Shown: piece after piece, positions 54,809 to 62,602 of the stretch
Layout of the letters: every line of letters begins with the position of its first letter
Position numbering within the stretch: the stretch's first letter is position 1
NCBI RefSeq assembly: GCF_000830005.1
Contig: NZ_CP010407.1
Location: 1,116,001-1,180,000 of the forward strand
Length of the DNA stretch: 64,000 nt
Direction: 5' to 3'
Origin: Streptomyces vietnamensis
Lineage (GTDB): Bacteria; Actinomycetota; Actinomycetes; Streptomycetales; Streptomycetaceae
Notes under the pieces: model-generated
The model's database searches: none
The model's input: the letters and a program-made list of their open reading frames with translations, nothing else
What the model was told of the DNA's origin: nothing
Translations under genes and position numbers: made by a program

Positions 54809-55891
54809 ATGCCCGACGTACTTCTCACCGTGGGCACCCGCAAGGGTCTCTTCATCGGCCGACGGCAGGACGGACGGTGGGAGTTCGACGATCCCGGCTT
54901 CCCCGCGCAGGCGGTGTACTCGGTCGCCATCGACACCCGGCGGCCGACCCCTCGCCTGCTCGCGGGCGGGGACAGCGCGCACTGGGGCCCCTCCGTCTTC
55001 CACTCCGACGACCTCGGCAGGACGTGGACCGAACCGGCCCGCCCCGCCGTGAAGTTCCCCGAGGACACCGGGGCCTCCCTGGAGCGCGTCTGGCAGCTGC
55101 ACCCGGCACCGGAGCACTCCCCCGACGTCGTGTACGCGGGGACGGAGCCGGCCGCGCTCTTCCGGTCGGCGGACGGCGGCGAGTCCTTCGAGCTCGTCCG
55201 TCCGCTCTGGGAGCACCCGACGCGCTCGAAGTGGGTGCCCGGCGGAGGCGGCGAGGCCGTGCACACCGTCGTCACCGATCCGCGCGACCCGGACGCGCTG
55301 GCGGTCGCGGTGTCGACCGCGGGGGTGTTCCGCTCGCGGGACGGCGGGGCCGCGTGGGCGCCTTCCAACCAGGGGGTGTCGGCCGTCTTCCTGCCCGACC
55401 CGCACCCCGAGTTCGGGCAGTGCGTCCACAAGATCGCCCAGGACGCGGGCGACAAGGACCGGCTCTACCTCCAGAACCACTGGGGGGTCTTCCGCAGCGA
55501 CGACGCGGGCGCGAGCTGGACCGACATCGGCTCGGGGCTCCCCTCCGACTTCGGGTTCGCGATCGCCGCGCACCCCCACCGCCCCGACACCGCCTACGTC
55601 TTCCCGATCACCGCCGACTCCGACCGGGTCCCGGCGGGCCGCCGCTGCCGGGTCTACCGCACGACGGACGCGGGCGGGACCTGGGAGCCGCTGACCCGGG
55701 GACTGCCCGAGGCCGACCACTACGGCACGGTGCTCCGGGACGCGCTCTGCACGGACGACGCGGACCCGGCGGGCGTCTACTTCGGCAACCGCAACGGCGA
55801 GGTGTACGCGAGCGCCGACGACGGGGACAGCTGGCAGCTGCTCGCGGAGCACCTGCCGGACGTGCTGTGCGTGCGGGCGGCCGTGATCTGA
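54809..55891 (+). CDS. Sialidase-fold/WD-type beta-propeller protein
   Basis: 360 aa from ATG 54809, with CTGGAGG 8 nt upstream. No signal peptide. Propeller blades with Asp-box (SxDxGxTW) motifs: HSDDLGRTWTE, RSADGGESFE, RSRDGGAAWA, RSDDAGASWTD, RTTDAGGTWEP and ASADDGDSWQ. The family is annotated as WD40/YVTN/BNR exo-alpha-sialidase-like. True sialidase residues (Arg triad) were not recognised, so enzymatic activity is doubtful. Confidence 0.9.
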   Translation: MPDVLLTVGTRKGLFIGRRQDGRWEFDDPGFPAQAVYSVAIDTRRPTPRLLAGGDSAHWGPSVFHSDDLGRTWTEPARPAVKFPEDTGASLERVWQLHPAPEHSPDVVYAGTEPAALFRSADGGESFELVRPLWEHPTRSKWVPGGGGEAVHTVVTDPRDPDALAVAVSTAGVFRSRDGGAAWAPSNQGVSAVFLPDPHPEFGQCVHKIAQDAGDKDRLYLQNHWGVFRSDDAGASWTDIGSGLPSDFGFAIAAHPHRPDTAYVFPITADSDRVPAGRRCRVYRTTDAGGTWEPLTRGLPEADHYGTVLRDALCTDDADPAGVYFGNRNGEVYASADDGDSWQLLAEHLPDVLCVRAAVI

Positions 55892-56018
55892 CGGAATGGC
55901 GGATTCCGCCGATCTTGGTCAAATCCGCGTACAGGAAAGGAAGTTCGTTCGCACAGGCATGCGATCACGAGGCCGCTCTCCCGGCCGTCGGCCGGGGCCT
56001 CCCTGATTGCAGAGGACC

Positions 56019-56276
56019 ATGGAGCTCAGCCTGTTCTCCCACGCCCGCCGCGGCCTGCTCGTGCTCGCGGCCACCGTCGGCATGCTCTTCGGACTCACGG
56101 CCGCGCCCGCGCAGGCCCAGGACCTCGTCCTCGACGGCGTCTTCCAGCTCCAGCCCACGCACACCTCCGGCAAGTGCCTGGAGGTCGCCGACTGGCGCGT
56201 CGACAACGGCGCCCCGGCGCGGCTGTGGGACTGCACCTACCAGCCCAACCAGAAGTTCTACTTCAAGCGGGTCTGA
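56019..56276 (+). CDS. Secreted ricin-type lectin fragment (small RICIN protein)
   Basis: 85 aa from ATG 56019. Signal peptide about residues 1-33 (LLVLAATVGMLFGLTAAPAQA). The mature part is only about 50 residues: FQLQPTHTSGKCLEVADWRV then PARLWDCTYQPNQKF, the first repeat of a RICIN/beta-trefoil lectin with one disulfide (Cys-Cys). A complete trefoil has three repeats, so this is a minimal or truncated unit. A terminator follows. The biological role is unknown. Confidence 0.75.
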   Translation: MELSLFSHARRGLLVLAATVGMLFGLTAAPAQAQDLVLDGVFQLQPTHTSGKCLEVADWRVDNGAPARLWDCTYQPNQKFYFKRV

Positions 56277-56286
56277 CCCGCTGATC

Positions 56287-56311
56287 GGGGCGCCGGTCCG
56301 GCCGGCGCCCC
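56287..56311. terminator. 10-bp hairpin between lectin and ung
   Basis: GGGGCGCCGG pairs with CCGGCGCCCC around a 5-nt loop, in the 42 bp between the convergent stops. It can serve both genes. Confidence 0.8.
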
Positions 56312-56318
56312 TCCGGGC

Positions 56319-56996
56319 TCAGGGCAGGCGCCAGTCCACCGGCTGCGCGCCCTGGCTCACCAGCAGCTCGTTCGCCCGGCTGAACGGGCGGGAGCCGAAG
56401 AAGCCCCGGTCCGCCGACATCGGGGAGGGGTGCGCGGACTCGATCACCGGCAGGTTGCCGAGGAGCGGGCGGGCCCTGCGGGCGTCGCTGCCCCAGAGGA
56501 TCGACACCAGGGGCTTGCCCCGGGCGGCCAGCGCGCGGATGGCCTGCTCGGTCACCTCTTCCCAGCCCTTGCCCCGGTGGGCGCCCGCCTTGCGCGGGGC
56601 CGTGGTCAGCGCCCTGTTGAGCAGCAGGACGCCCTGGCGGGTCCACGGCGTCAGGTCGCCGTTCGACGGCCGGGGCAGACCGAGGTCGGTGTGCAGCTCC
56701 CGGAAGATGTTCTCCAGGCTGGGGGGCAGCGAGCGGACCTCGGGCGCGACCGAGAAGCTGAGCCCCATCGCCATCCCCGGCGTGTGGTACGGATCCTGAC
56801 CCACGATCAGGACCCGCACGTCGTCGAAGGGCTGCTGGAAGGCCCGCAGCACGTTCTGTCCGGCGGGCAGGTACGTCCGGCCCGCGGCGATCTCCGCCCG
56901 CAGGAAGTCGCCCATCGCGGCGATACGCCCCGCCACGGGGCTCAGGGCCTCCGCCCAGCCGGGCTCCACCAGTTCGTTCAAGGGTCGCGCTGTCAC
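56319..56996 (-). CDS. ung: Uracil-DNA glycosylase (family 1)
   Basis: 225 aa from GTG 56996. The catalytic GQDPYH is at residues 66-71 (D68). The uracil pocket follows, with [11 protein letters not shown]. The C-terminal minor-groove loop is [13 protein letters not shown]. It removes uracil from DNA at the start of base-excision repair. Length and motifs are intact. Streptomyces often carry more than one ung, so this may not be the sole copy. Confidence 0.96.
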   Translation of the reverse strand: MTARPLNELVEPGWAEALSPVAGRIAAMGDFLRAEIAAGRTYLPAGQNVLRAFQQPFDDVRVLIVGQDPYHTPGMAMGLSFSVAPEVRSLPPSLENIFRELHTDLGLPRPSNGDLTPWTRQGVLLLNRALTTAPRKAGAHRGKGWEEVTEQAIRALAARGKPLVSILWGSDARRARPLLGNLPVIESAHPSPMSADRGFFGSRPFSRANELLVSQGAQPVDWRLP

Positions 56997-57084
56997 GGTC
57001 CGTCACTCTACCGGCCTACGCTGACAACCCGGTCCGGCCCGGACCTCCGCCCGCTCCCGCGCACGTCTTCGAGGATGGTGCACC

Positions 57085-58080
57085 GTGGTTTCCGTGAACG
57101 AACCCTTCGAGGGCCTTGTCGTCGGCGTCGACTCCGGAGGCTCGGGGCTCCGGATCGCCCTGGCCGAGGCCGCGAGCGGCGCCGTCCTGGAGACCGTCTC
57201 CTCCCGGGAGCCGGTGCGGACGGGGCCCGGCGGGATCTCCGCCGGTCACTTCCTGGAGCAGGTCCTGCCCGCCGTCGCCGCCCTGCGGGAGCGGGTCGGT
57301 GCGCCTCCGGTCGTCGCCGTGGCCGTGGGCGCCGCCGGGATGGCGACCCTCGGGGACGAGCTGCGGGCCGGACTGCCGGGCGCCTTCGCGGAGGCATGGG
57401 GCGTGCGCCGGCTCGCCCTCGCGGCCGACGCGGTCACCGCGTACGCCGGGGCGCTCGGGCAGCGGGCGGGCGCCGTCGTCGCGGGCGGTACGGGGCTGAT
57501 CGCCCTCGGCACGGATCTGACGTCCTGGCGGCGGGCCGACGGCTGGGGGCACCTGCTCGGCGACTGCGGCAGCGGCGCCTGGATCGGCCGGGCGGGCCTG
57601 GAGGCGGCGATGCGCGCGCACGACGGGCGGCGCGGGGGCTCGGCGGCGCTGCTGACGCGGGCCGAGAAGCTCTTCGGTCCTGCGGCCGGACTGCCGGGCG
57701 TGCTGTACCCGCGTACGGACCGGCCCGCGGTGCTCGCCTCCTTCGCCCCCGAGGTGGGGCGGTGCGCCGCGACGGATCCCGTGGCGGCCGGCATCCTCGC
57801 GCGGGCCGGCGCGCACATCGCCGAGGCCGCCGAGGCGGCCTGCCCGGCGGAGCCGGGGGCCCTGGTGGCGCTCACCGGGGGACTCTTCAAGATGGGCGAC
57901 CCCTTGCTCGTACCGCTGCGGGCCGCGCTCGGGGAGCTGCTGCCGCAGGCGCGGACGGTGGAGCCGGCGGGAGATCCGCTCGCCGGGGCCGTCGCGCTCG
58001 CCTCCGCGCTCGCCACCGGAACCCTGCGCCTGCCGGAAGATCCCTCCTTGCTCCGCCTGTTCGGCGTCGGGGCGGGCTAG
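57085..58080 (+). CDS. N-acetylglucosamine kinase-like / BadF-type ATPase
   Basis: 331 aa from GTG 57085. The ASKHA fold shows phosphate-1 VVGVDSGGSGLRIAL, phosphate-2 near VVAGGTGLIALGTD, and the adenosine motif ALTGGLFKMGDPLL. DGWGHLLGDCGSGAWIGRAG is the BadF/BadG/GlcNAc-kinase signature. It probably phosphorylates an amino sugar such as GlcNAc from cell-wall turnover. It is divergent from ung. Confidence 0.9.
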   Translation: MVSVNEPFEGLVVGVDSGGSGLRIALAEAASGAVLETVSSREPVRTGPGGISAGHFLEQVLPAVAALRERVGAPPVVAVAVGAAGMATLGDELRAGLPGAFAEAWGVRRLALAADAVTAYAGALGQRAGAVVAGGTGLIALGTDLTSWRRADGWGHLLGDCGSGAWIGRAGLEAAMRAHDGRRGGSAALLTRAEKLFGPAAGLPGVLYPRTDRPAVLASFAPEVGRCAATDPVAAGILARAGAHIAEAAEAACPAEPGALVALTGGLFKMGDPLLVPLRAALGELLPQARTVEPAGDPLAGAVALASALATGTLRLPEDPSLLRLFGVGAG

Positions 58081-58258
58081 GCGGCCCGTCCGGCCAGCTG
58101 GGAGGCGGTGCGCAGAGGGCCGATCCGGCTCTGACGGTACGAGGGGAAAAGGGAAACGGAACGGAAGCCACGGCCGAGAGCGGACATAGAGGGGCAGAAG
58201 GCGCGTGACCGCACCTCAGCCAACTGCGCGGCAGGCGAAACCAGTAGCATGCGGCGCC

Positions 58259-59182
58259 ATGAGCTCCCCCACTGGGCCTGCTTCCGGCCTGCCTGTACGA
58301 ATGCCTCGACCCCGCCAGTCCGGGCGGCACCGTCGCCCCGAACCCGCGGCGGCGCCCGAGGGCGCTCCCGCACTGGTTCTCGCCGTGCCCGGCGCGCCGT
58401 CCGCCGCCATACGCTCACTGGCCGAGGAGGTCGTGAGCATCGCCCGCTCCGAGCTGCCCGGCCTGGAGGCCGCGATCGGCTTCCTGGAGGGCGACGACAC
58501 CGAGTACCCCTCGCTCGCGACCGTCCTCACGGCGGCCGAGAAGCTGCGCACCGAGCGGTACGAGCTGGCCCTGGCCGCCGGCCGCGAGGCCACCGCCCCG
58601 ACGGGCCCGGCCGCGGTCGTCGTCCCGCTGCTCGCGGGCCCGGACAGCGCCCAGATGCGCCAGGTGCGCCAGGGCCTCATGGACGGTGGCAACACCGCCG
58701 AGCTGACCGACGTCCTCGGCCCGCACCCGCTGCTCGCCGAGGCGCTGCACGTGCGCCTCTCCGAGGCCGGTCTGGCCCGCGCCGACCGGGCCAGGCTGTT
58801 CACGGTCGCGACGGCCGCCGACGGCATCATCCTGGCCACGGTCGGTGGCGAGGAGGCCGTGCAGGCCGCCGGGATCACCGGCATGCTGCTCGCCGCGCGC
58901 CTCGCCGTCCCGGTGATGGCCGCCGCGCTCGACCAGGAGGGTTCCATCGCCTCCGTGGCCGAGCAGCTGCGCGCCGCCGGTGCGGAGCAGCTGGCCCTCG
59001 CCCCGTACCTGATCGGCCCCGAGCTGGCCGACGGTCTCCTCGACGAGGCCTCGAAGGAGGCCGGGTGCGCCGCCGCCGAGCCGCTGGGTGCCTACCCGGC
59101 CATCGGCAAGCTGGTGCTCTCGCAGTACACGGCCGCCCTCGGCATTCCGCCGCAGCAGCCGCAGGGCGCGCCCTCGCTCTGA
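58259..59182 (+). CDS. CbiX/sirohydrochlorin chelatase-like protein
   Basis: 307 aa from ATG 58259. TAGCAT lies 8 nt before the start, suggesting a leaderless transcript. The tandem class II chelatase fold is recognisable in ALVLAVPGAPSAAIRSLAEE and VVVPLLAGPDSAQMRQVRQG, with a second half near LATVGGEEAVQAAGITGML. The His ligands of true chelatases are not clear, so enzymatic activity is uncertain. The N-terminal 50 residues are basic and probably disordered. Confidence 0.82.
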   Translation: MSSPTGPASGLPVRMPRPRQSGRHRRPEPAAAPEGAPALVLAVPGAPSAAIRSLAEEVVSIARSELPGLEAAIGFLEGDDTEYPSLATVLTAAEKLRTERYELALAAGREATAPTGPAAVVVPLLAGPDSAQMRQVRQGLMDGGNTAELTDVLGPHPLLAEALHVRLSEAGLARADRARLFTVATAADGIILATVGGEEAVQAAGITGMLLAARLAVPVMAAALDQEGSIASVAEQLRAAGAEQLALAPYLIGPELADGLLDEASKEAGCAAAEPLGAYPAIGKLVLSQYTAALGIPPQQPQGAPSL

Positions 59183-59204
59183 GGCCGCGACCCCGCCTCG
59201 TACG

Positions 59205-59242
59205 GAAGGGCCCGCTCCGGAATCGTCCGGTGCGGGCCCTTC
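59205..59242. terminator. 11-bp hairpin between convergent genes
   Basis: GAAGGGCCCGC (59205-59215) pairs with GCGGGCCCTTC (59232-59242) around a 16-nt loop. It lies between the convergent CbiX-like and lactonase genes. Confidence 0.8.
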
Positions 59243-59268
59243 GTCGTGTCCTGCGGGAGTGCGGCGGC

Positions 59269-60324
59269 TCAGCCGAAGACGACGCAGGAGGCGGCGGGGG
59301 CCTCGATCGAGCCCGCGCGCGACGGGATCCCGCTCTCCGGGTCGAGGGTGAACCAGGTGACGTCGCCGGAGCGCTCGTTCGCCGCGTACAGGCGCCTGCC
59401 GGAGGGATCGAGGGTCAGGTCGCGGGGCCAGGTGCCGCCGCAGGGCACGGTGGCGACGAGACGGGCCCCGGCGCCGTCGGCGTCGAGGGCGAGCACGGCG
59501 AGGGTGTCGTCGCCGCGCACGGCGGCCCAGAGGAAGCGGCCGTCGGGGGCGACGACCACCTCGGAGGGGTGGCTGGGGCCGGTGGTACCGCCGGGGACGA
59601 CGGGGGTCTCGGCGAGCGGTGCGAGCACGCCCTTCGCGGCGTCCCAGCGGCAGACGGTGAGGGTGGGCTCCAGCTCGTTCAGGACGTACGCGTGCGTGCC
59701 GGCCGGATGGAAGGCGAGGTGGCGCGGTCCGGTGCCGGGGCGCAGCGCGGTCTCGCCGTGGAGGGTGAGCTCCCCGGTCGCGGGGTCGAGGGCGCAGATC
59801 CGTACGGAGTCGGTGCCGAGGTCCACGCTGACGACCCAGCCGCCGCTGGGATCGGGGAGCACCTGGTGGGCGTGCGGGCCGCTCTGGCGGTCGGCGACGG
59901 GGCCGCTGCCCTCGTGGCGCAGGACAGCGGTGGCGGGGCGGGCGGTGCCGTCCTCGGCGAGGGGCAGGGCGGTGACGCTGCCGGAGGTGTAGTTGGCGGT
60001 GAGGAGGTGCCCGGCGGCGAGCGCCAGGTGGGTGGGTCCGGCTCCGTCGACGGGCACGGGGGCGCCGAGCGGCTCGGGCGCGGGCCCGGTGACGTCGAAG
60101 GCGGCCACGGCGCCCGCCTCGGTCTCGGACACGGCGTGGAGCACGGGGCCGGCGAGGGCGAGGAAGGAGGGGTCGGCGACGGCGTCGCTGCCGCCGGTGA
60201 CGGTCAGCGCGCCGGTCTCCTCGTCGACGTCGGCGGCGAGGACCCCGAGGCCGCCCGCCGAGGTGAAGGAGCCGATGTACGCCCGTACCCCGCTCCGGCC
60301 CTGATCCGTCCCTGTGCCGCCCAC
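59269..60324 (-). CDS. Lactonase family protein (seven-bladed propeller, Pgl-like)
   Basis: 351 aa from GTG 60324, with GGGGAGG upstream. Repeating blade motifs: LALAAGHLLTANYTSGSVT, GPHAHQVLPDPSGGWVVSVD, GPRHLAFHPAGTHAYVLNEL and GRRLYAANERSGDVTWF. The H-x-H in GPHAHQV and the Arg in PRHLAFHP fit the 6-phosphogluconolactonase-like active site. It may hydrolyse sugar lactones. No pentose-phosphate genes are nearby, so the role is not fixed. Confidence 0.9.
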   Translation of the reverse strand: MGGTGTDQGRSGVRAYIGSFTSAGGLGVLAADVDEETGALTVTGGSDAVADPSFLALAGPVLHAVSETEAGAVAAFDVTGPAPEPLGAPVPVDGAGPTHLALAAGHLLTANYTSGSVTALPLAEDGTARPATAVLRHEGSGPVADRQSGPHAHQVLPDPSGGWVVSVDLGTDSVRICALDPATGELTLHGETALRPGTGPRHLAFHPAGTHAYVLNELEPTLTVCRWDAAKGVLAPLAETPVVPGGTTGPSHPSEVVVAPDGRFLWAAVRGDDTLAVLALDADGAGARLVATVPCGGTWPRDLTLDPSGRRLYAANERSGDVTWFTLDPESGIPSRAGSIEAPAASCVVFG

Positions 60325-60465
60325 GGCGCCTCCCCTGCCCCGGGGCCGGTCGCGGTCGACCGGCCGTCGTCTCGTGGCGCCGACGGTAGCAGTCGGTCTA
60401 GACCAAACGGCGGTGCCCGGCGCGTCCGAGCGGACGAGCCGGGCACCTGGCGCTACAGAGCCCCG

Positions 60466-61977
60466 TCAGGAACGGACCGCCCAGGCGCCGGGCGGAGTCC
60501 GCAGCGGAGCGTCCAGCTCCGTGAGCACGCGAGCCAGTCCCCTGGCGTGGGCGAGAGCCGGCGCGCCCACGTGAGGGACGTCGGTCTCGGCCCGGAAGTG
60601 CCCCTCCAGCTCCATCGCGCCCCCTTCGCCGGAAGTGAGGGCCTCCACGGCGGCCTCGACCCGCCAGCAGGCGGCGGCCAGGCGGGCGTCGTGACTGGCG
60701 TCCGGGTCGGCGGCCACGGCGACCAGGCCCCGCACCTCCGCGGCCGCCTCGTCGAGGAGCCCGAGGACGCGGCGCGCCCGCTGCTTCCTCCCCGTGAAGG
60801 GGGTCAGCGGGTGCACCAGCGGAGCCAGCGAGAGCCGCACGCGCCCGAGAAGCGCCTCCAGCTCGGCGGCGTGCGGCGTCGGGTCGGCGGCCTCCTCGCC
60901 GGCGAGACGCCGGACGGACGCCGAGGTGGCGGACCGGACGCAGAGGAGCGCCCGCTGGATCCACGCGTCGTTCGTCGTGTGCGTCCGCACGGGAAGGACC
61001 AGCGTCACGGCAAGAGCGGCGCACACGGCGCCGACGCCGGTCTCGGTCACGCGCAGGAGGAGCAGCGCGCCGTCCAGCACCCCGAGGAGTCCGTAGAGCA
61101 GGCTGGCCATCACGGTGACCGCCAGGATCATCCAGCTGTACGACACGGGGGCGGCGTAGAAGATCCCGAACACGCACACGGCGACCAGCACCGCGGTGGC
61201 GACGGGCGCCCCGCCCAGCGGGACGGCGATGAGGAATCCGGCGGCGATGCCGGTGACGGTGCCGAGGACGCGGCGGAAGCCCCGTACGAGCGTCTCGCCC
61301 CGCGAGGCCGTGTTGACGAAGATCCACCAGACGGTGCCGACGGCCCAGTACCAGCGCTGCTCCGAGAGGAACTGGCCGATGACGAGGGCCGCCCCCGAGG
61401 CGACGGTGACCTGGACGGCCTGGCGGGTGGTGGCCCGGGCCAGTCCCGTCCCGGGCAGCGGGGCGGGCGCCGCCGGCGGCGGGACCCGACGCTCGAGGGG
61501 CCACAGCACGAAGCGCACGGTCCCGGCCGCGCCCAGGGCGATGCCGGTGGCCGCGTACAGCTCGGGGAGCTGCGCGGGGACGGCGTGCAGGAACTGGGTC
61601 ACGAAGAACTGCATGAAGGCGAAGATGCCGAGCGCGTGTCCGCGCGGCCCCCAGCGGCGCGCGTACACGCCCGCGAAGATCACGAGCAGCCAGGCCGCGT
61701 CGCGCAGGAGCGGCGCGCCGTGCAGGAGCGCCGCGAGGGCGAGCACCGGAAAACCGACCGTCGGCAGCAGGGCGGTGGTGACGACCTGCCGGCGCACCGT
61801 GGGGTCGCCGACCGTGAAGAGGGCGAGCAGCGCGGCGAGCCCGGCGGTGATGGACGCGACGAGGGACAGCCCGAGCAGCTCGGACAGGGCGACCGCGAGC
61901 CCGACGCCCAGGACGGCACGGAGCGAGGTCCTGAGCCGGACGAGCCCCGGATCCGGGGCCATGAAGTACTTCTGCAC
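60466..61977 (-). CDS. FUSC family aromatic-acid exporter-like membrane protein
   Basis: 503 aa from GTG 61977. Alternatives are TTG 61986 behind AAGGGGGG, or ATG 61962; the start is uncertain. Two halves of about six helices each, the first at LGVGLAVALSELLGLSLVAS and the second at VASGAALVIGQFLSEQRW, flank a Pro-rich loop. A C-terminal cytoplasmic helical domain ends the protein. FUSC proteins export aromatic acids or small toxins. The actual substrate is unknown. Confidence 0.88.
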   Translation of the reverse strand: MQKYFMAPDPGLVRLRTSLRAVLGVGLAVALSELLGLSLVASITAGLAALLALFTVGDPTVRRQVVTTALLPTVGFPVLALAALLHGAPLLRDAAWLLVIFAGVYARRWGPRGHALGIFAFMQFFVTQFLHAVPAQLPELYAATGIALGAAGTVRFVLWPLERRVPPPAAPAPLPGTGLARATTRQAVQVTVASGAALVIGQFLSEQRWYWAVGTVWWIFVNTASRGETLVRGFRRVLGTVTGIAAGFLIAVPLGGAPVATAVLVAVCVFGIFYAAPVSYSWMILAVTVMASLLYGLLGVLDGALLLLRVTETGVGAVCAALAVTLVLPVRTHTTNDAWIQRALLCVRSATSASVRRLAGEEAADPTPHAAELEALLGRVRLSLAPLVHPLTPFTGRKQRARRVLGLLDEAAAEVRGLVAVAADPDASHDARLAAACWRVEAAVEALTSGEGGAMELEGHFRAETDVPHVGAPALAHARGLARVLTELDAPLRTPPGAWAVRS

Positions 61978-62602
61978 GGCGGCCAATCCGCCCCCCTTGA
62001 TCTGTTCCTCGGCGCGCGCGAGGTTCCCCTGGGGTGGTGGGGGCTCGGACACGACGAAGGCACCGCGGGCCTGTCCGGCCTCGTCGCCGGACGGCGCTGC
62101 GCGGCGCCGAAGGTATGTGATGGCTACAAGGATAGACCGCAGGGGGTACGGCGGCTCAACTCGCCGCCGAAACGGTGGGCCATTGGCCCAGCGCCACAGC
62201 GGAACCAGTGACCGGACGGAGCCATTGGCCCATGCCGCCCGTACATCAGCCACCCCGAACCGGCCTTCCGAGGGCAGCCCCCGGAAGGCCGGACGGTCTC
62301 CCCTCCGGGACGGGCAGGAGGTGCACGACCGGAGGGAGGTACGGAGCCGAAGGGAGACACGGGCCGACAGTGGTGAACGCCACTGGCCGAAACTCGTTTG
62401 CGGAACCGATGACCGGCAGGCGGTACGTCCTCTCCTGGGCCCTCCTGAGCCCTTGCGCCGGGTGCTCAAAAGCCTTTATAAGGTTCCGTGTAGGCATCGG
62501 TTGGGATGGCCGGAATGGCATCCATGCCACCGACCAGGGGGACCCTCCACTTCCCGCCGGAAGCACCGTGCGCGCACGCGTACCGACGGAGAACGTGAGG
62601 CC
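61978..62602. other. 625-bp intergenic region with dispersed repeats
   Basis: No convincing gene. The FUSC frame stays open far upstream only because of base composition. GCCATTGGCCCA occurs at 62179-62190 and 62221-62232. A 17-bp element starting GCGGAACC and ending TGACCGG occurs at 62199-62215 and 62400-62416 with two mismatches. TATAAG at 62478 is a possible -10 box for the downstream gene but no -35 is clear. Confidence 0.6.

Noticed and set aside
58249..62211. A 1320-codon rightward open frame across four genes
   Set aside because: It lies out of frame or antisense to the CbiX-like, lactonase and FUSC genes, and its Gly/Arg/Glu composition is that of a high-GC shadow frame.
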